A DNA stretch of 13,002 nt from CAZPYT01 sp964590955 (GCA_964590955.1 CAZPYT010000025.1:1-13002), one strand, 5' to 3'. Shown: positions 6,675 through 13,002, counted from the stretch's first letter. Notes: generated by a model not told the origin, from the sequence alone. Numbers and translations are program-made.

Positions 6675-6991
6675 TTATGCAATCGTCTCCGGATTGCTCT
6701 TGTTCACAAGCCTATCCAGAGATTTCTCGGCAGGTCTCAGTAAATGTGCTTTGGTTAAGTCTACTATATAAGCCTTAGTTGTCGTTATACAATTTTCTTT
6801 GTGAATCAACGGTACAACAATTTCATCACCATGCTATGCGTAATCATCAACGACTGCGCACTAAAGTGTGCAGTCTGCTGTTTGATCTTGCTGTTTGCAG
6901 CTTCCGCTAAGCTACAGGCACGAATCCATCTCTGTGTTAAAACACAAAGTCTTATTCGGTAGTTTATACGGTTAGCTAATTTAAAAATTGT
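6675..6991 (-). pseudogene. Possible degraded gene on the minus strand, two frames
   Basis: On the minus strand a frame is open from 6991 to a TGA at 6808-6806, and another from 6833 to a TAA at 6677-6675; they overlap by 28 bases and would give about 110 residues if joined by one frameshift. The second has a protein-like, charged composition (for example GDEIVVPLIHKEN and LLRPAEKSLDRL). Neither has a good start codon or ribosome site, and I recognise no family. The opposite strand is also fairly open in part of this region, so this may be only a composition effect. Confidence 0.22.
6852..6875. repeat. Strong hairpin with adjacent short direct repeats
   Basis: GACTGCGCAC (6852-6861) and GTGTGCAGTC (6866-6875) form a 10-bp stem (one G:U) with a TAAA loop. 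Immediately after it TGCTGTTTG occurs twice, 13 bases apart, and a second small hairpin, AGCTT-CCGCT-AAGCT, follows near 6900-6914. No T-run follows on either strand, so it is not a standard terminator. It resembles REP-like or small-RNA structure. Confidence 0.5.
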
Positions 6992-7036
6992 TCAACCAAT
7001 TGATAAATTTCTATTTAAAAAAATATTGGAGTAATC

Positions 7037-7065
7037 TTTACAAGTTTCGGTCTACAGCGGATAAT
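7037..7065 (+). promoter_or_regulatory. Strong promoter of the gene at 7096-7440
   Basis: TTTACA (7037-7042, 5 of 6) and GATAAT (7060-7065, 5 of 6) are separated by exactly 17 bases. The predicted start near 7072 gives a leader of about 24 bases that contains the Shine-Dalgarno AGGAAG (7083-7088). Confidence 0.65.
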
Positions 7066-7095
7066 CTATAAAAAAGAGAGAAAGGAAGTTACACA

Positions 7096-7440
7096 ATGGA
7101 AGCAAATATTAACCTGTTAAACCGGGATTGCTTAGGAGGGTTTGTAAAACTGACAAGACGCGGTCAGGATATTGTAATCGCAGTAACATTCACAGGAATT
7201 GAAGGTTTCGAAAGCACAATTGAAGCCAAAAGATTTGCATATGCGGTGAAACAACCGGCAAAAGTAATTATCCAAGGAATGAGTCTTATTCCATGCAGTT
7301 ATCTTTTTACTCTGCAATGTCTTCCAAAGACTTTTTTCCTACTCAATACAATGGAATTTAAGCTGAATCAGCCTATTTCAGGAATTAACGCAGCCTTTGT
7401 TAACAGAAAAGCGCTGATCAAGTTTGTATGTGAGTTGTAA
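7096..7440 (+). CDS. Small protein of unknown function, 114 residues
   Basis: I do not recognise this family. The product begins MEANINLLNRDCLGG, has no clear signal peptide or membrane segment, and looks beta-rich with alternating hydrophobic residues and three further cysteines after the first. The start is well supported: AGGAAG sits 7 bases before the ATG and a near-consensus promoter lies at 7037-7065. With the intrinsic terminator at 7444-7468 it forms a self-contained single-gene unit, so it is probably expressed well. A cytoplasmic role is likely but undefined. Confidence 0.72.
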   Translation: MEANINLLNRDCLGGFVKLTRRGQDIVIAVTFTGIEGFESTIEAKRFAYAVKQPAKVIIQGMSLIPCSYLFTLQCLPKTFFLLNTMEFKLNQPISGINAAFVNRKALIKFVCEL

Positions 7441-7443
7441 AAA

Positions 7444-7468
7444 TTCAGTTTTTACTGGACATTTTTTT
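7444..7468 (+). terminator. Intrinsic terminator after the gene at 7096-7440
   Basis: TTCAGT (7444-7449) pairs with ACTGGA (7454-7459, one G:U) around a TTTT loop, and after CA a run of seven T follows. The stem is short but the T-run is strong, and it starts 4 bases after the stop codon. Confidence 0.6.
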
Positions 7469-7484
7469 AGGCACGAAGAAATTC

Positions 7485-7513
7485 AAAGCCACTCATTAAA
7501 TAAGGGTGGCTTT
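7485..7513 (+). terminator. Second hairpin, possible attenuator before the gene at 7521-7742
   Basis: AAAGCCACTC (7485-7494) pairs with GGGTGGCTTT (7504-7513) over 10 positions with one G:U, around a 9-base AT loop, followed by ATTTAAAATGG. The downstream arm contains the only purine-rich AGGG stretch in front of the ATG at 7521. It may be a second, possibly bidirectional terminator, or a structure controlling the small gene behind it. Confidence 0.5.
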
Positions 7514-7520
7514 ATTTAAA

Positions 7521-7742
7521 ATGGAATATAGAAAAATCGTGATTGTTGAACACGATACTTTCCATTACTTAGATTTACGAAAAAATACAGATTATTTTCC
7601 CCCTGAACATTTTACCATTGTAAAAGACAATGCCTTTGTTGTTTGTGACGGAGTAAAGTTATTGCATCGGTCACCATACCCGGCACCATCTCCGACTTCA
7701 AAAGCTGCTAAATTGCTCAAAAGTCAGAAAAAAAGGAAATAA
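7521..7742 (+). CDS. Small basic-tailed protein of unknown function, 73 residues
   Basis: The product begins MEYRKIVIVEHDTFHYLDL, has a compact N-terminal part of about 50 residues and a Pro/Ser-rich then Lys-rich tail (SKAAKLLKSQKKRK) that could bind nucleic acid or the ribosome. I do not recognise it. The ATG at 7521 is preferred to the GTG at 7506, which falls inside the downstream arm of the hairpin at 7485-7513. No promoter is evident after the terminator at 7444-7468, so expression may depend on read-through. It could be a non-coding open frame, although its composition looks protein-like. Confidence 0.5.
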   Translation: MEYRKIVIVEHDTFHYLDLRKNTDYFPPEHFTIVKDNAFVVCDGVKLLHRSPYPAPSPTSKAAKLLKSQKKRK

Positions 7743-7841
7743 TGCAGTTTATTGATTATAAAAATTAACTCAGGTATTAACAAATACATAAAGGAAAAAT
7801 TTCTTATCATAATAAAATCAGGAGATTAAAGAACAATTCAC

Positions 7842-7917
7842 TGGTGGGTGAACTAGGGCTCGAACCTAGGACCGGTCGTGTATAAGACGACTGCTCTACC
7901 AACTGAGCTATTCACCC
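7842..7917 (-). tRNA. tRNA-Ile, anticodon UAU
   Basis: The minus strand folds into a complete canonical cloverleaf: acceptor GGGTGAA/TTCACCC, D stem GCTC/GAGC with loop AGTTGGTA, anticodon stem GTCGT/ACGAC with loop CTTATAC, variable loop CGGTC, T stem CTAGG/CCTAG with loop TTCGAGC, discriminator A and an encoded CCA (7844-7842). The anticodon is TAT at 7884-7882, which reads AUA (Ile) directly. Most bacteria instead read AUA with a CAU tRNA whose C34 is converted to lysidine by TilS. ATA codons are frequent in the genes here. The gene lies between the hpf end of the suf operon and the small gene at 7521-7742. A weak promoter candidate lies upstream (TTGTTT 8030-8025, 17 bases, TATAAC 8007-8002). 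Confidence 0.93.
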
Positions 7918-8055
7918 CTATCATACTCACAAAATCGCATTTTCAATGTTACACGTAGCACCCTTGACTCAACAATATTATCCCTAATTTCTCGCTAAGA
8001 AGTTATACCAAGTCCTTTGTTTAAAAACAATTGGCTAATAACTAGAACGGTATGT

Positions 8056-8469
8056 TCATTCATCGTCAGAAGCAGAATCGGCATCATCAAGCTCATCAGC
8101 TTCCGGGAGTTCATCAGCCAGCATAATTTCTCCCAGATCTCTTTTCATCTCGCGCTGCTCATTCCACTCGTCGTAATAAGAAATGTCGTCTTTTTTTCGC
8201 ATTCTTTCTACTTCCCCTACCGCTTTTATTAGGGCTGATTCCAAGCTGTAATCGCGTTCTTGACCAAAATATTTTTTGCCGGGTAATGTTAAATCTATTT
8301 TTACTTTAAATACATCATCTTCGCTGGCTTTGTTAAGTACGATTCTGACAATCGCCGATTCTTTTTCTTTTTCAGTTAGGCGGCTTTCTATCTTCTCAAA
8401 TTTTTCCTTTGCGAGGGTTTTCATACTTTCAGAAATTTCTATGTTGTCTGATGTTATTTGATATTTCAT
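8056..8469 (-). CDS. Ribosome hibernation-promoting factor, HPF/RaiA family, short form
   Basis: The 137-residue product has the HPF/RaiA (sigma-54 modulation protein) fold pattern: MKYQITSDNIEISESMKTLAKEKFEKIE at the start, a beta strand with VRIVLNK, then a VKIDLTLPGK strand and a helix rich in basic residues (SALIKAVGEVERMRKK). Such proteins bind the 30S decoding region and help inactivate ribosomes in stasis. It lacks the C-terminal dimerisation domain of long HPF; after residue 100 it instead has an acidic tail (many D/E). It is the last gene of the suf-linked run, 26 bases behind the ferredoxin gene, but a TGTTAAAAT extended -10 ending 6 bases before the ATG suggests a promoter of its own. 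Confidence 0.85.
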   Translation of the reverse strand: MKYQITSDNIEISESMKTLAKEKFEKIESRLTEKEKESAIVRIVLNKASEDDVFKVKIDLTLPGKKYFGQERDYSLESALIKAVGEVERMRKKDDISYYDEWNEQREMKRDLGEIMLADELPEADELDDADSASDDE

Positions 8470-8475
8470 GGGATC

Positions 8476-8484
8476 ATTTTAACA
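8476..8484 (-). promoter_or_regulatory. Extended -10 promoter before hpf, leaderless geometry
   Basis: On the minus strand TGTTAAAAT combines the TGn extension with TAAAAT (8481-8476, 5 of 6). It ends 6 bases before the ATG at 8469. No -35 is visible at 16-18 bases, as expected of extended -10 promoters. It would allow hpf to be expressed apart from the suf genes. Confidence 0.4.
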
Positions 8485-8495
8485 GGTTTCAAGAA

Positions 8496-8729
8496 CTATT
8501 TCTTTGGAAAAATCTGTATATCATTCTCATCGTACAAGATTATGGCTTGTGTCGGACAAGACTGCGCGGCCAAATAGAGCTTTTCATCGTCAACATCTTC
8601 TGCTCCGGGTAACAATATTGCAATCTCATCTTCATCAAAATCAAATGCTTTTGGAGCCTCTACTATGCAAGTACCGGCGCTTATGCAGGCATCACGATCT
8701 ATATATATTTTTCTTATTTTTTTGCCCAT
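8496..8729 (-). CDS. Small ferredoxin with three cluster cysteines, possibly [3Fe-4S]
   Basis: The 77-residue product has the single-cluster ferredoxin pattern: an acidic protein with C15-I-S-A18-G-T-C21, the APKAFDF turn, and a distant C58-P. The second cysteine of the usual CxxCxxC box is Ala18, so only three cysteines remain. In relatives with this change the protein usually carries [3Fe-4S], or [4Fe-4S] with a non-cysteine ligand. It would act as a cytoplasmic electron carrier. It starts 2 bases after the DUF1858 gene stops, within the suf run, so it may supply electrons for cluster assembly or be an early client of SUF. Confidence 0.85.
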   Translation of the reverse strand: MGKKIRKIYIDRDACISAGTCIVEAPKAFDFDEDEIAILLPGAEDVDDEKLYLAAQSCPTQAIILYDENDIQIFPKK

Positions 8730-8731
8730 TT

Positions 8732-8971
8732 TTACTCTTTATGTAGCGTAACTTCATTAACACGTATAACCATTTCATCTATTTCTTCTTCAGACAACTG
8801 ATGAATTCGCGCACCCATTTCAATGGTATCAAATGTGCTGGCAAAACATCCTACACAGTGTAGTCCATAATCTGTAAAAACCTCAGCTGTTTGAGGGAAC
8901 TTAAAAATGACTTCCGCCAAGTTCATATCTTTAGTTATTGTTATTTTTTTGGCTTTATTTTTACCGAGCAT
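8732..8971 (-). CDS. DUF1858 small redox-disulfide protein
   Basis: The 79-residue product matches the DUF1858 family (also called hybrid-cluster-protein-associated redox disulfide domain): ITKDMNLAEVIFKFPQTAEVF, then YGLHC39-V-G-C42-F, then helical sequence. The CxxC pair is the conserved feature and could cycle as a disulfide or hold metal or persulfide. Close homologues are often found beside Fe-S, nitrogen-oxide or redox genes, but no reaction is established to my knowledge. The gene starts 7 bases after sufU ends, with GGAGGA about 12 bases upstream of its ATG, and is followed 2 bases later by the ferredoxin, so it belongs to the suf operon. Confidence 0.85.
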   Translation of the reverse strand: MLGKNKAKKITITKDMNLAEVIFKFPQTAEVFTDYGLHCVGCFASTFDTIEMGARIHQLSEEEIDEMVIRVNEVTLHKE

Positions 8972-8978
8972 GAGCTTT

Positions 8979-9350
8979 TTAGTCCTCCAGTCCTTCTAAC
9001 ATACCATGTAAAGTATCCAGAGGCAGCATTGCGCATTTTACACGGCTTGTTGTGAGTTCTACACCTAACATATTCAAAAGCTTTTCCTTATCGATTTTAA
9101 GAGCTTCGTCTATCGACTTTCCCTTAACTTCGTCTGTTAAAATAGAGGCTGAAGCGATACTAACCGCACATGCACTACCGTCAAATTTGATATCTTCGAT
9201 AATCCCGCCATTTAATTTTAATTGCATAGTGATGACATCCCCACACATAGGGTTATTTTTCGTCAATTCTTCTGAAGGCTCGCTAAGTTTGCCCCTATTG
9301 CTTGGATTTTTAAAAATATCCATAAATTGTTCTCTGTAGATATCATCCAT
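8979..9350 (-). CDS. sufU: SufU/IscU-like Fe-S assembly protein
   Basis: The 123-residue product has the IscU/SufU core with its three conserved cysteines, NPMC36GD38, GSAC61AVSIASAS and RVKC106AML, plus Asp38. In SufU these bind zinc, and the protein takes persulfide sulfur from SufS and passes it to SufBCD; in IscU the same residues scaffold a nascent cluster. The RVKCA sequence and the position beside sufS favour SufU. However, the roughly 20-residue insertion that normally precedes the third cysteine in Gram-positive SufU is missing, so the protein is shorter than usual. It begins 4 bases after the sufS stop. Confidence 0.88.
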   Translation of the reverse strand: MDDIYREQFMDIFKNPSNRGKLSEPSEELTKNNPMCGDVITMQLKLNGGIIEDIKFDGSACAVSIASASILTDEVKGKSIDEALKIDKEKLLNMLGVELTTSRVKCAMLPLDTLHGMLEGLED

Positions 9351-9354
9351 AGTA

Positions 9355-10581
9355 TTATTTTAAAATTTTTTCTGCCTTTTTTATGGCGGAAATTAGCGCA
9401 TCAATATCTTTTTTTGTGTTGTATAGATAGTAGCTTGCCCTTGTAGAAGAAGATACATTTAGTTTAGTGTGTAAAGGCATGGCGCAATGGTGACCTGAGC
9501 GCACAGCTACCCCCTTTGTATTTAGTATTGCTGCAATATCATGAGAGTGCATACCATCAACATGAAAAGAAACAAGTCCTGTGCGTTTTTCTGCATCTGT
9601 AGAACCTAGAATATACAGACCGTTTATCTTTTTTAGCTCTTTTAAAGCATAGTTACTTAGTTCTACCTCATGTTCTCTAATGTTATCGATTCCCACTTTA
9701 TTTATATAGTCTATAGCCGCACCAAAGCCTATTACATCGGCAATATTAGGTGTGCCTCCTTCAAGACGATCAGGTAAATCGGCCCAGGTCGAGCTCTCTT
9801 CTGAAACAGTAGAGATCATACCTCCGCCATATCTATAGGGATTCATTGATTCTAATAGCTCTTTTCTTCCCCATAATATTCCGACACCCGTTGGTCCAAG
9901 CATTTTATGTGCAGAAAATACATAAAAGTCACATCCCAAGCTTTGTACATTAACACTAATATTTGGAACTGCCTGTGCTCCATCAACTACAAGTATTGCA
10001 CCAACGCTTTTTGTTATCTTTGATATTTCTTTTATAGGGTTTATTCTACCTGTTACATTTGATGCATGACTTACGACTACTATTTTTACTCTTTCATTGA
10101 TTTTCTCCCTCAGAAGATGAGCATCGCCCTCATTACCATATTTGGCGCTTTCCATGAACACCATTTTTGCTCCCTTTTCCAATGTGAGTTGTTGCCAAGG
10201 TACAAAATTACTGTGGTGTTCCATATCACTGATCACAATTTCATCATCTTTTTCCAAGTGAGACAAAGCCCAGCCGTATGCTATAAGATTAAGAGAGTCA
10301 GTGGAATTGAGTGTGAAAATCACTTCTTCCGGACTTGCCGCACCAATAAAGTTTTGTACTTTTTTACGGGAAGATTCAAACATGTCTGAAGCCTCTTCGC
10401 TTAAGGTGTGGATTCCTCTATGCACATTTGCATTGTGATTCTCGTAAAACTCAGTGATAGCTCTGATAACATCTTGCGGTTTTTGTGTTGTTGCTGCATT
10501 ATCGAGATAAACCAGCTCTTTACCATTAAATTTACGTTTAAATATTGGAAAATCTTCTTTTATTTTATTTGTGTCTATCAT
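9355..10581 (-). CDS. sufS: SufS cysteine desulfurase (PLP enzyme, group II)
   Basis: The 408-residue product is a full-length SufS/CsdA-type cysteine desulfurase, which converts L-cysteine to L-alanine and leaves a persulfide on its active-site cysteine. Visible features are the YLDNAATTQKP start (25-35), EHHSN with His123 stacking over PLP, VVDGAQ with Asp200, SAHK with the PLP lysine Lys226, EGGTPN near 274-279, and RSGHHC366AMPL with the catalytic cysteine, followed by R381 in STRAS. Nothing essential is missing. Its ATG overlaps the sufD stop codon in an ATGA junction, so translation is probably coupled. SufU directly follows, as in firmicute SUF operons. Confidence 0.97.
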   Translation of the reverse strand: MIDTNKIKEDFPIFKRKFNGKELVYLDNAATTQKPQDVIRAITEFYENHNANVHRGIHTLSEEASDMFESSRKKVQNFIGAASPEEVIFTLNSTDSLNLIAYGWALSHLEKDDEIVISDMEHHSNFVPWQQLTLEKGAKMVFMESAKYGNEGDAHLLREKINERVKIVVVSHASNVTGRINPIKEISKITKSVGAILVVDGAQAVPNISVNVQSLGCDFYVFSAHKMLGPTGVGILWGRKELLESMNPYRYGGGMISTVSEESSTWADLPDRLEGGTPNIADVIGFGAAIDYINKVGIDNIREHEVELSNYALKELKKINGLYILGSTDAEKRTGLVSFHVDGMHSHDIAAILNTKGVAVRSGHHCAMPLHTKLNVSSSTRASYYLYNTKKDIDALISAIKKAEKILK

Positions 10582-11171
10582 ACTTTTAATTTCTTTAAAA
10601 TCTCTGATTTCAGTATTTTATCAAAATCCTGCATAGTTTGTTCAAAAAATCCTTTTATTATCAATTTCTCCGCATCCTTTCTTTTTAATCCTCGAGATTC
10701 TAAATAATACAGCTGTAAAGGATCAATATTACTTGTAATAGCTCCGTGAGAGGCTCTAACCTCGTCTGCTTTAATTTCCAGTATGGGTTGAGATGCATTT
10801 CTGCATGTAGAACTTAGTGTCAATACCCTGTCATCCAGGAATGAGGTGGTCTGCTGAGCACTATTATTAATCAATATTTTGCCAATATAATTTGAAAGAG
10901 AGCTATCGTACAAAACACCCCGAACTTCGGTAGAACAGGATGTATTAGGTGCTATATGATTTGCTACCGTAGTCAAATTCAGAATAGTAGTATTTGTTAA
11001 CTTATATAATGCGAGTATTCTTGCTGATACACCGGGCTTTTTAAAATTTAAAGTCACTGAGTAATCATTGTTTCCGGATATGTCAAATAGGTCGACTACA
11101 TATACACTATCTTTGTCTACATTTAACTCTGTGTTTTTTGTAGGAAGTATAACCTCCACTTTTTGCGGCAT
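10578..11171 (-). CDS. sufD: SufD, short form lacking the usual N-terminal region
   Basis: From the ATG at 11171, one base after the sufB stop, the product is 197 residues and begins MPQKVEVILP; an upstream frame start at 11228 would overlap sufB and is unlikely. The C-terminal half carries the SufB/SufD beta-helix core signature: YIGKILINNSAQQT, LTLSSTCRNASQPILEIKADEVRASHGA with His142 (the conserved SufD histidine), then LYYLESRGLKRKDAEKLIIKGF. SufD pairs with SufB on SufC and is needed for iron acquisition. Standard SufD is about 400 residues or more, so this is roughly half length, but the frame is intact with no sign of breakage, suggesting a lineage-specific minimal SufD. It overlaps sufS by four bases. 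Confidence 0.88.
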   Translation of the reverse strand: MPQKVEVILPTKNTELNVDKDSVYVVDLFDISGNNDYSVTLNFKKPGVSARILALYKLTNTTILNLTTVANHIAPNTSCSTEVRGVLYDSSLSNYIGKILINNSAQQTTSFLDDRVLTLSSTCRNASQPILEIKADEVRASHGAITSNIDPLQLYYLESRGLKRKDAEKLIIKGFFEQTMQDFDKILKSEILKKLKV

Positions 11172-11172
11172 C

Positions 11173-12609
11173 TTATCCGACACTCCCTTCCATCTCAAGT
11201 TCAATAAGACGATTAAGTTCAACTGCATATTCTAAAGGCAGCTCCTTGACGATAGGTTCAATAAAACCCGAAACCACTAAAGCCATAGCCTCTGCCTCGT
11301 TAAGTCCTCTAGACATAAGATAGAATAGCTTCTCCTCGCCAATTTTGCTAACAGAGGCTTCATGTTCTATCTGGGCAGTACTATTTTTTACATCCATCAA
11401 AGGGTAAGTATCAGTAGCAGACGAACTATCAAGTATAAGCGCGTCGCATTCAACCCTATTTTTAACATTTGAAGCGTGTGGAGACACTTGTACCATGCCT
11501 CTATAGCTTGTTCTTCCGCCATTGGCACTGATAGACTTCGAGATTATGGTCGAAGTGGTATTTGATGCTACATGAATCATCTTAGAACCGGCATCCTGAT
11601 GCTGGCCTTCTCCGGCATACGCAATAGATAGCACTTCTCCATGAGCCCTTTCTCCAATCAAATAGCATGATGGGTACTTCATTGTTAGTTTTGAACCTAA
11701 ATTGCCGTCGACCCATTCCATTACAGCGTCTTCATGCACATGCGCGCGCTTTGTAACCAGATTGTAAACATTTGTCGACCAGTTTTGTATTGTTGAGTAT
11801 CTGAATCGCGCACCCGGTTTTACAATTACTTCAACAACCGCCGCATGCAAAGAGTCCGCAGAATAAACAGGAGCAGAGCAGCCTTCAACATAGTGGGCAT
11901 AGCTTCCCTCATCAGCAATAATCAGCGTGCGCTCAAATTGACCCATATTTATTGCGTTTATCCTAAAATAAGCTTGCAATGGGCGCTTAACTTTGACACC
12001 TTTTGGTATATAAACAAACGAACCCCCACTCCAAACGGCACTGTTTAATGCCGCAAATTTGTTGTCTTCAGGAGGAATTATTTTTCCAAAATATTCTCTA
12101 AATAGTTCAGGATATTTTTTCAAAGCCTCATCTGTACTAGTGAAAATAATACCGTCTTCAGAAAGTTCCTTCATTAATGAGTCGTAAATAACCTCACTGT
12201 CAAATTGGGCTTTCACCCCTGCTAAATGCTCTCTTTCTGCTTGTGGAACCCCCAATCTTTCGAATGTTTCTTTCATCTCCTGCGGAACGTCATCCCAGCT
12301 CTTTTCAGCCTTTAGTGTAGGCTTAAGATAGTAAAAAATTTCATCGTAATTAATTTGAGATAGGTCACCACCCCACTCCAGAGTTTTCTTGCGCTTAAAA
12401 ATTTCATACGCGCCTAATCTAAAATCCGTCATCCATTCAGGTTCATTTTTATGAGCAGAAATATCGCGAATGACACTTTCATCTAAGCCTTTTTTAGCCT
12501 TGAAAACATGGTTCTCTTCTACATTAAAACCATAAGTGCTTTTATAGTCCTTATTAACTACAACTGTGGATTTCTTTTTTGGGGTTTCTGTAATCTGCTT
12601 TTTTCCCAT
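11173..12609 (-). CDS. sufB: SufB, Fe-S cluster scaffold subunit
   Basis: The 478-residue product is a full-length SufB: YGF near 26-28, [16 protein letters not shown] (56-71), [13 protein letters not shown] (120-132), the beta-helix core, VEC388DALILD with the cysteine that corresponds to the scaffold/persulfide residue of E. coli SufB, IEHEAS with Glu415 and Glu417, and [14 protein letters not shown] (428-441) that contacts SufC. In the SufBC2D complex it receives sulfur and holds the nascent cluster. It lacks the CxxCxxxC motif found near the N terminus of some SufB proteins. The gene begins 2 bases after the sufC stop and ends 1 base before sufD. Confidence 0.97.
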   Translation of the reverse strand: MGKKQITETPKKKSTVVVNKDYKSTYGFNVEENHVFKAKKGLDESVIRDISAHKNEPEWMTDFRLGAYEIFKRKKTLEWGGDLSQINYDEIFYYLKPTLKAEKSWDDVPQEMKETFERLGVPQAEREHLAGVKAQFDSEVIYDSLMKELSEDGIIFTSTDEALKKYPELFREYFGKIIPPEDNKFAALNSAVWSGGSFVYIPKGVKVKRPLQAYFRINAINMGQFERTLIIADEGSYAHYVEGCSAPVYSADSLHAAVVEVIVKPGARFRYSTIQNWSTNVYNLVTKRAHVHEDAVMEWVDGNLGSKLTMKYPSCYLIGERAHGEVLSIAYAGEGQHQDAGSKMIHVASNTTSTIISKSISANGGRTSYRGMVQVSPHASNVKNRVECDALILDSSSATDTYPLMDVKNSTAQIEHEASVSKIGEEKLFYLMSRGLNEAEAMALVVSGFIEPIVKELPLEYAVELNRLIELEMEGSVG

Positions 12610-12611
12610 GT

Positions 12612-13002
12612 TTATTGCTCAAAAGGTGAAAAACCCTGTTCTTCAAGCCTATGCGCCAGCTCTGCGCCACCTTCCTGAATTATTTTTCCTTCTTTGACAA
12701 TAAATACTTGATCAGGTTCAATATGCTTTAAAATACGAGTGTAATGAGTAATTATCAAAACGGTCATATCGCTTGATTCTTTTAGTGCAGAAACTGCTTT
12801 AGCAACTATTTTTATGGCATCAACATCAAGACCACTGTCAGTTTCATCCAATATTGCAAGCTTCGGTTCTAATACCAGCATTTGTAAAATTTCCATTCTC
12901 TTTTTTTCACCACCGGAAAAACCCTCATTCAAATAGCGGCTTAAAAACTGCTCGTCCATGTTAAGCAACTGCATTTTTGCCTTTATATATTCTCTGAATT
13001 TT
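12612..13002 (-). CDS. sufC: SufC ATPase, C-terminal part only (5' end outside the window)
   Basis: The frame is open to the window edge, giving the last 129 residues of an ABC-type ATPase. The ABC signature appears as [12 protein letters not shown], typical of SufC, followed by Walker B and D-loop [15 protein letters not shown] and the H-loop ITHY. The sequence [10 protein letters not shown] and the C terminus ([11 protein letters not shown]) also fit SufC rather than a transporter ATPase. The Walker A region lies upstream, beyond 13002. SufC dimerises on SufB and SufD and uses ATP to open the complex for cluster building. It is the first visible gene of the operon, whose promoter is not in the window. 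Confidence 0.95.
   Translation of the reverse strand, partial: KFREYIKAKMQLLNMDEQFLSRYLNEGFSGGEKKRMEILQMLVLEPKLAILDETDSGLDVDAIKIVAKAVSALKESSDMTVLIITHYTRILKHIEPDQVFIVKEGKIIQEGGAELAHRLEEQGFSPFEQ

Larger units (their letters stand above)
6564..7036. other. 470-base stretch without an intact gene
   Basis: This stretch lies between the terminator at 6529-6563 and the promoter at 7037. It contains a locally GC-richer, structured patch (6852-6920) and two adjoining open frames on the minus strand (6675-6991), both listed separately. I see no intact gene, tRNA or recognisable mobile element. Confidence 0.5.

Noticed and set aside
7132..7317. Open frames antisense to real genes (for example here, 3043-3330, 4162-4500, 9052-9339 and 10066-10389)
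   Set aside because: They lie wholly inside well-supported genes on the other strand, lack ribosome sites and have no recognisable content.
7918..8055. TATGAT with an upstream TTGAAA as the tRNA-Ile promoter
   Set aside because: The -10 would end only 2 bases before the mature tRNA, and the spacer is 15 bases, so transcription would begin inside the tRNA.
1..13002. CRISPR array, toxin-antitoxin pair, restriction system or other defence genes
   Set aside because: No spaced direct repeats of CRISPR type and no recognisable defence protein motifs were seen on either strand.

Overview
The window looks like a piece of a small, AT-rich bacterial genome, most probably from the Patescibacteria/CPR (my best guess is a Microgenomates-like lineage). 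The reasons are a compact FtsB-type protein next to a tyrosine recombinase of the kind seen in such genomes, a very short SufD, a tRNA-Ile with anticodon UAU, promoters that sit right against start codons, and several lineage-specific exported proteins with no recognisable family. The placement rests on overall impression, not on a database search. The standard genetic code fits: genes end in TAA, TAG and TGA.

Left part (1-2300). A truncated initiator-type tRNA-Met (- strand) lies at the edge, preceded by a long hairpin and a good sigma70-like promoter. Next comes ftsB/divIC (-), then a divergent tyrosine recombinase (+) that is a pseudogene with two in-frame TAA codons, then a one-TM exported protein of unknown function (-).

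Middle (2280-7750). A 600-base stretch without an intact gene holds a GC-rich hairpin cluster and a possible transposase remnant. It is followed by a 730-residue exported protein, with 25 cysteines in about 150 residues and two Fn3-like modules, and by a small one-TM protein that probably shares its transcript. Two further transcription units, each with a promoter and a Shine-Dalgarno site, encode a one-TM protein and a 114-residue protein; each ends in an intrinsic terminator. A 470-base gap between them contains a strong hairpin and possible gene debris. A 73-residue basic-tailed protein follows behind a second hairpin.

Right part (7840-13002), all on the - strand. After tRNA-Ile(UAU) comes a compact Fe-S cluster assembly operon, transcribed from beyond the right edge: sufC (partial), sufB, sufD (short), sufS, sufU, a DUF1858 CxxC protein, a three-cysteine ferredoxin, and an HPF/RaiA-type ribosome hibernation factor. 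SufS takes sulfur from cysteine, SufU relays it, SufBCD builds the cluster, and the ferredoxin and DUF1858 protein are candidate redox partners or clients. The HPF gene also appears to have its own promoter.

A theme across the window is that four genes (ftsB, the gene at 1630-2259, the Cys-rich protein and hpf) have a -10-like hexamer ending 6-7 bases before the chosen ATG, which predicts leaderless mRNAs, while other genes carry clear Shine-Dalgarno sites. I do not see a defence system, CRISPR array, replication origin or intact insertion sequence.
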